Below are positions 59,676 to 64,000 of a DNA stretch of 64,000 nucleotides, piece after piece (the stretch's first letter is position 1; each line of letters begins with the position of its first letter). The stretch lies in NCBI RefSeq assembly GCF_014202215.1, contig NZ_JACHGB010000005.1, positions 124,001-188,000 on the forward strand. Direction: 5' to 3'. The notes under the pieces were generated by a model. The model saw nothing but the letters and a program-made list of their open reading frames with translations. It made no database searches and had not been told where the DNA came from. This DNA is from Quisquiliibacterium transsilvanicum (lineage in GTDB: Bacteria > Pseudomonadota > Gammaproteobacteria > Burkholderiales > Burkholderiaceae_E). A program made the translations under genes and the position numbers.

Positions 59676-61210
59676 CCGAGCGTGGGCATGACGAAGGAGG
59701 CGCCGGCGCGGATGCCCTTGGGCCAGCGCTGGGTCACCGCCTTGTTGCGCGTGTAGAAGCGCACGCCCTCGGGGCCGTGCATGTGGTGATCGCCGAACAG
59801 CGAAGCCTTCCAGCCGCCGAAGGAATGGAAGGCCATCGGCACCGGGATCGGCACGTTGACCCCCACCATGCCCACCTGCACCCGGTTGGCGAATTCGCGC
59901 GCGGCGTCACCGTCGCGCGTGAAGATCGCGCAGCCGTTGCCGTACTCATGCCCGTTGACCAGGGCCAGCGCCTCCTCGAAGTCCGCCGCGCGGACCACGC
60001 AGAGCACCGGCCCGAAGATCTCCTCGGAATGGATGCGCATGCCCGGCCGGACGTGGTCGAACAGGCAGCCGCCCAGGAAGAAGCCGCCTTCGCGCCCCGG
60101 AACGACGAGGTCGCGCCCGTCGACCACCAACGTCGCACCCTCGGCCACGCCGGCATCGACATAATTGCGGACCTTGTCGCAGTGCGCGCGCGTCACCAGC
60201 GGACCCATCTCGGCCGCCGGATCCATGCCATCGGCGACCCGGATCTGCGGCACCCGCTGCGCGAGCCGGTCGACCAGGGCGTCGGCCACCTCGCCCACGG
60301 CCACCGCCACCGAGATCGCCATGCAGCGCTCGCCCGCCGAGCCGTAGGCCGCGCCGATCAGTGCATCCACCGCCTGGTCCAGGTCGGCGTCGGGCATCAC
60401 CACCATGTGGTTCTTGGCGCCGCCCAGCGCCTGGACGCGCTTGCCGTTCGCGGCCGCGGTGTCATGGATGTGGCGCGCGATCGGCGTCGAGCCGACGAAG
60501 CTCACCGCCGCCACCTGCGGATGACCGAGCAGGGCATCCACCGCCTCGCGATCACCCTGCACCACGTTGAACACCCCATCCGGCAGGCCCGCCTCCTTGA
60601 GCAGCCGCGCCAGCATCAGCGAGGCGGATGGATCCCGCTCCGAGGGCTTGAGCACGAAGGTGTTCCCGCAGGCGATCGCCATCGGGAACATCCACATCGG
60701 CACCATCACCGGGAAGTTGAAGGGCGTGATGCCGACGCAGACACCGAGCGGCTGGCGCACCGAGTACAGGTCGATGCCGGGCCCCACCTGCTCGCTGAAC
60801 TCCCCCTTGAGCAGCTGCGGGATGCCGCAGGCGAACTCGACCACCTCCAGGCCACGGGTCACCTCGCCTTCGGCGTCAGTGAACACCTTGCCGTGCTCCG
60901 AGGTGATCAGAGCAGCGAGCTCGGCCGAGTGCCGCTCGACCAGATCCTTGAAGCGGAACATCACACGCGCGCGGCGCAGCGGAGGGGTGGCGGCCCAGGC
61001 GGGGAAGGCTTCGGCGGCCGCACGCACCGCGGCGTCCACTTCGACGGCGCCGCCCAGCGGCACCCGGCGCGCCAGCTCGCCTGAGGCGGGGTTGAATACC
61101 TCCGCCGAACGTTCGCCAGCGGCGTCGACCTGCCGGCCTCCGATCCAGTGCCCCACGATGGCCGGCGCGGCGGCGTCCGTCAAGGTCCCGATCTGGTCGC
61201 TGCTTCCCAT
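59672..61210 (-). CDS. mmsA: CoA-acylating (methyl)malonate-semialdehyde dehydrogenase MmsA
   Basis: Converts malonate semialdehyde or methylmalonate semialdehyde, CoA and NAD to acetyl-CoA or propionyl-CoA with loss of CO2. The 512 residues carry [35 protein letters not shown] (located near residue 150), [23 protein letters not shown] and the catalytic cysteine in [17 protein letters not shown] lies 6 bases before the ATG at 61210, which decides this start over the ATG at 61216 and the longer frame to 61273. First gene of the operon, divergent from an iclR-type gene. Confidence 0.93.
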   Translation of the reverse strand: MGSSDQIGTLTDAAAPAIVGHWIGGRQVDAAGERSAEVFNPASGELARRVPLGGAVEVDAAVRAAAEAFPAWAATPPLRRARVMFRFKDLVERHSAELAALITSEHGKVFTDAEGEVTRGLEVVEFACGIPQLLKGEFSEQVGPGIDLYSVRQPLGVCVGITPFNFPVMVPMWMFPMAIACGNTFVLKPSERDPSASLMLARLLKEAGLPDGVFNVVQGDREAVDALLGHPQVAAVSFVGSTPIARHIHDTAAANGKRVQALGGAKNHMVVMPDADLDQAVDALIGAAYGSAGERCMAISVAVAVGEVADALVDRLAQRVPQIRVADGMDPAAEMGPLVTRAHCDKVRNYVDAGVAEGATLVVDGRDLVVPGREGGFFLGGCLFDHVRPGMRIHSEEIFGPVLCVVRAADFEEALALVNGHEYGNGCAIFTRDGDAAREFANRVQVGMVGVNVPIPVPMAFHSFGGWKASLFGDHHMHGPEGVRFYTRNKAVTQRWPKGIRAGASFVMPTLG

Positions 61211-61266
61211 CTGCATCTCCTGCGCTGCCGCGCAACTTGCATCTGCGCCGACCAGCGTGATAAGGT

Positions 61267-61284
61267 CGTTCAACTGGTTGAACG
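61267..61284. promoter_or_regulatory. Perfect inverted repeat between mmsA and the IclR regulator gene
   Basis: CGTTCAA-CTGG-TTGAACG lies 57 bases upstream of the mmsA start in the divergent gap. Short symmetric dyads of this kind are the usual operators for IclR-family proteins, so it is the best candidate for control of the operon and of the regulator itself. Confidence 0.6.
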
Positions 61285-61399
61285 TCGTTCGATATACCGA
61301 AAAGTGCCGAAAGCTTCGTCCAAACCCCGCGGGCTGTCAACCTCGCGCGCCGCCGGCCGCGCGGACGCGCAGGCGCCCCTGCGGAGCTCCGACGACGCG

Positions 61400-62251
61400 A
61401 TGCCGCGCCGGCCCGACGCCGGCCCCTCCGATGCGCGCCTGGCCGATGTACCCCCGGCCGACTCGCCGCCAACCGACGCGCCGCGCCCGCCCGACACGCC
61501 GCGGCTGGTGCCAGCGGTGGTCCGGGCCGTAAACCTGCTGGACGCGGTGGCCGCCGGGACCGACCCGCTGGGCGTTTCGGAGCTGGCCCGCCGGCTCGGG
61601 CTCTCCAAGAGTTCGGTGCACGGCCTGGCCATCACTCTGGTCCACTGCGGTCTGCTCGAGCGCGGCCGCGACGGCGGGCTGGCGATCGGCCCGAAATCGA
61701 TGGCCTGGGCCGGCGCATTCACCGAGCGCTCGAACCTGGTCTCCGCGTTCAGCGAGATCGCCCGCGACTTCGCCCCCCTGGCCGAGGAGACCGTGATGCT
61801 GTCAGTGCTGGACGGCGCCCAGGTCTTCTACCTTGCCTGCCGGCATGGCACCAAGCCGCTGGCGGTCAACTTCCGCGTCGGTGGCCGCTTCCCGGCCTGG
61901 TGCACCTCGACCGGCAAGGCGATGATGGCCACGCTGCCGCCAGAGCAGGTCCGCGCCACGATGCGCGCCGCCGGCATGAAGCCGCTGACGCGACACGGCC
62001 CGTCGGGCGTGGACGAACTGCTCGCGCAACTCGCGCAGGCACGGCGCCGCGGCCATGCGGTGGACGACGAGGAGACCGCCGAGGGGATGAACTGCTTCGG
62101 CGCCCCGGTGTTCGCCGCCGGCAGCGTCCAGGCGGTGGCCGCGGTGGGCGTCAGCCTGATCAAATCGACCACAACGGCGAAGCGGCGCACCCAGGTGATC
62201 GCGTCGATCCGAGAACTGGCACGGCGCCTGTCGGCGCGGCTGGGCGCCTGA
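61400..62251 (+). CDS. IclR-family transcriptional regulator
   Basis: A 283-residue regulator. After a Pro/Ala/Asp-rich N-terminal tail of about 35 residues comes the winged helix (AVVRAVNLLDAVAAGTDPLGVSELARRLGLSKSSVHGLAITLVHCGLLERG, quoted for location). The IclR effector domain follows (VMLSVLDGAQVFYLACRHGTKPLAVNFRVGGRFPAWCTSTGKAMMATL). The exact start is uncertain: ATG at 61400 gives a normal length, and a GTG at 61304 is also possible. It is divergent from the mmsA operon, which it very likely regulates in response to a pathway intermediate. Confidence 0.9.
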   Translation: MPRRPDAGPSDARLADVPPADSPPTDAPRPPDTPRLVPAVVRAVNLLDAVAAGTDPLGVSELARRLGLSKSSVHGLAITLVHCGLLERGRDGGLAIGPKSMAWAGAFTERSNLVSAFSEIARDFAPLAEETVMLSVLDGAQVFYLACRHGTKPLAVNFRVGGRFPAWCTSTGKAMMATLPPEQVRATMRAAGMKPLTRHGPSGVDELLAQLAQARRRGHAVDDEETAEGMNCFGAPVFAAGSVQAVAAVGVSLIKSTTTAKRRTQVIASIRELARRLSARLGA

Positions 62252-62331
62252 TGCCGTGAGCCCCGGCGCGTGACACATCCGCGCCCGCGCGCTACCGTCT
62301 GCGCACCTCGACCACCCGATCCGGACAGCCG

Positions 62332-62748
62332 ATGACACCCAGCGTCTTCTCCCGAATCGTCGCCCGTGAGATCCCGGCCGCGATCGTCCACGAGGACGAG
62401 CACACGATCGCCTTCATGGACGCGGGACAGGTGAACCCGGGCCACGTGATCGTCGCCACGCGCCGGCAGGTCGAAACCATCCTCGACCTCGACGATGAAC
62501 TCGCCGGGGCGGTATTCCGCACCGCCGCGCGCGTGGCCCGCGCAGTGCAGGCTGCCTTCGCCCCGCAGGGCATCACGGTGCTGCAGGCCAACCACGCCGC
62601 CGGCTGGCAGACCGTGCCCCACTTCCACCTGCACGTATTGCCCCGGCACGAGGGCGACGGCGTCGAACTGGTGTGGCCACGCAAGGATCCGGGCCTGCCG
62701 GCGCTGCACGCGCTCGCCGAGCGCATCCGCGAAGCGGACCGCGCGTAA
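62332..62748 (+). CDS. HIT-family nucleotide-binding protein
   Basis: A 138-residue histidine-triad protein. The catalytic HxHxH motif is TVPHFHLHVLP, with the conserved N-terminal SVFSRIVAREIPAAIVHEDEHTIAFMDAGQVNPGHVIVAT region placed at residues 4-43. HIT hydrolases act on nucleoside phosphoramidates or dinucleoside polyphosphates. It follows the IclR gene by 80 bases, and nothing links it to that operon. Confidence 0.93.
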   Translation: MTPSVFSRIVAREIPAAIVHEDEHTIAFMDAGQVNPGHVIVATRRQVETILDLDDELAGAVFRTAARVARAVQAAFAPQGITVLQANHAAGWQTVPHFHLHVLPRHEGDGVELVWPRKDPGLPALHALAERIREADRA

Positions 62749-62892
62749 GGCCGAAGCTGTGCGAGCGCCCGACGCGAGGCGTTCCGCCCCGCCGCCCGAC
62801 AGCGCGTCTGCCCGCCGCGCGTCGCCCAGCCAACCGCCTGCGCCAGTCCGACGATATCATTGGTCATCACGAACCCGCGTCGGAGTTCCGCC

Positions 62893-64000
62893 ATGTCAAG
62901 CGCCCTTCCCGGCATCGTCCGCCTGACCGCCGGCAGCCTGATACTCACCGCGGCGGGCGCCGCGATCGGCCAGCAGCAGGTCGTCAAGCCCCCAGTCGCG
63001 CAGTACTGGATGGACGTGGCCACCCACTCGATGGCGGGCATGCCCGAAATGCCTGGCATGCCCACCTTGCCCTTCTTCGGACGCGGGCCGGGCGGCGGCA
63101 GCGGCGCGAACGTCTACGGCAATACGCGCGGCATGTCGCCGGGCCGCTGGCTCGATCTCGCGCTGCACACCCGCGCGCGCCCCTCCGGCACCGAGGCCAG
63201 CCACGCGATCCCGGCGGGCATGCAGATGGGCCCGGCGCTGCCGCTGCTGCCCCTGCCCCCGGCCGCCCCCGCGCAGCGCGAACCTGGCGATCCCTCCGAG
63301 TCCGTCCCCGAGAAGCCCTCCGGGCGCATCCTGATCTACTGGGGCTGCGGTGAGTCGGTGCGCGCCGGCCAGCCGCGCGTGATCGACCTGGCCAGCGCCG
63401 GTCCCGCCGAGTTCGGCCGGGCCTTCGGCGGCCGCTTCGCGCCCGACCGCGGCGCGCGCGTCGGCCCCGGCTACGCCACGTGGCCCAACGAGAAGAGCCG
63501 CATCGAGGTGCCGAAGGGTGCGTCGCTGGCCGGCGAACACGCGGTCAGCGGCGACGGCGTCCCGGCCAGCCTGCGCTTCACGCTCGGCCAGCAACAGGAC
63601 TTCATCCCGCCAATCCAGCTCGCCAGCACCGGCGGCCTCGCCGACAGCATCGCGCTGCAATGGCAGCCATTGTCCGCAGCGCGCGCGTTCTATCTGCACG
63701 CGATGGGCAGCATCGGCAAGGACATGGTGTTGTGGAGCTCGGCCGAAACGCCCGACACCGGCATGGGGCTGATCGACTACCTGCCCAACGCCACCATCGA
63801 CCGCTGGGTGCGCGAGCGGGTGCTGCTGCCGGCCTCCGAGACCCGCTGCGCCGTCCCGAAGGGCATTTTCTCCGGCGGCAACGAGGGCAGCGCGATGCTG
63901 CGCATGATCGCCTACGGCAGCGAGCTGGGTTTCGCGCACCCGCCGCGCCCGTCCGACCCGCGCACGCCCTGGGAGCCGGAGTGGTCCGCGCGCGTGCGCG
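62893..64000 (+). CDS. Exported protein of unknown function (3' end cut by window)
   Basis: Open from ATG 62893 to the window end, at least 369 residues. The N-terminus MSSALPGIVRLTAGSLILTAAGAAIGQQQ looks like a signal peptide (29 residues). A Met/Pro/Gly-rich segment (MAGMPEMPGMPTLPFFGRGPGG) follows, then a more conserved-looking body: MSPGRWLDLALHTRARPSG, GRILIYWGCGESVRAGQPRVIDL, and YLHAMGSIGKDMVLWSSAE. No catalytic motif is recognised. The context gives no hint of function; a periplasmic or outer-surface location is inferred only from the signal peptide. Confidence 0.75.
   Translation, partial: MSSALPGIVRLTAGSLILTAAGAAIGQQQVVKPPVAQYWMDVATHSMAGMPEMPGMPTLPFFGRGPGGGSGANVYGNTRGMSPGRWLDLALHTRARPSGTEASHAIPAGMQMGPALPLLPLPPAAPAQREPGDPSESVPEKPSGRILIYWGCGESVRAGQPRVIDLASAGPAEFGRAFGGRFAPDRGARVGPGYATWPNEKSRIEVPKGASLAGEHAVSGDGVPASLRFTLGQQQDFIPPIQLASTGGLADSIALQWQPLSAARAFYLHAMGSIGKDMVLWSSAETPDTGMGLIDYLPNATIDRWVRERVLLPASETRCAVPKGIFSGGNEGSAMLRMIAYGSELGFAHPPRPSDPRTPWEPEWSARVR

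Overview
The window looks like a chromosomal segment of a high-GC betaproteobacterium, most likely Burkholderiales. The evidence is the base composition, the protein families (CysB-type LysR, di-haem cytochrome c5, LhgO-like oxidase) and the conserved order mnmG-rsmG-parA-parB-atpIBEFHAGDC, with hemE and priA nearby. Four perfect parS sites at 52.2-55.0 kb next to parAB indicate that the replication origin is not far away. Most housekeeping genes read leftward (minus strand), which fits an origin to the right of the window or near its right end.

Layout from left to right. (1) 1-5.7 kb: a sulfate/thiosulfate assimilation locus, cysB - two sulfate-binding proteins - cysT - cysW - cysA (cut by the window edge). 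(2) 5.9-10.1 kb: a DUF3014 membrane protein, a GNAT-like protein paired with a hexapeptide-repeat beta-helix protein, tRNA-Arg(CCG) and a di-haem cytochrome c. (3) 10.2-17.5 kb: recQ, a divergent alpha/beta-hydrolase and LuxR-type regulator pair, DUF1059 and OsmC proteins, and a SARP/BTAD-TPR regulator containing a hexanucleotide repeat. (4) 17.4-25.2 kb: a branched-chain-amino-acid-type ABC transporter (livK-G-F-H-M) with a coupled enoyl-CoA hydratase. It is preceded by a textbook sigma-54 promoter, two inverted-repeat activator sites and the gene of a PAS-AAA-Fis enhancer-binding protein. (5) 25.3-29.5 kb: a type IV pilin and minor pilin operon (pilE-fimT-pilW-pilX-pilV). (6) 29.6-38.8 kb: the Rep and PriA helicases, an AT-richer gap with three DnaA-box matches, hemE, a Rossmann-fold protein, a ThDP enzyme and type I pantothenate kinase. 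(7) 38.8-47.4 kb: a Bcr-type exporter and the complete F1Fo ATP synthase operon with promoter and terminator. (8) 47.5-52.1 kb: parB, parA, rsmG, mnmG. (9) 52.2-54.7 kb: a Crp/Fnr regulator whose first codons form a parS site, a DUF2892 protein and an LhgO-like oxidase. (10) 55.0-62.3 kb: a five-gene catabolic operon (mmsA - SMR exporter - aldehyde dehydrogenase - Zn alcohol dehydrogenase - GMC oxidoreductase) divergent from an IclR regulator. (11) 62.3-64.0 kb: a HIT protein and an exported protein cut by the window end.

The most informative observations are the complete sigma-54 control circuit at 23.39-25.2 kb, the parS cluster, a plausible 1,3-diol or 3-hydroxypropionate catabolic operon with its operator, and the uncharacterised GNAT plus beta-helix pair beside a tRNA gene. 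I see no insertion sequence, prophage, CRISPR array or rRNA. Functions are assigned by reading conserved motifs, not by database search.
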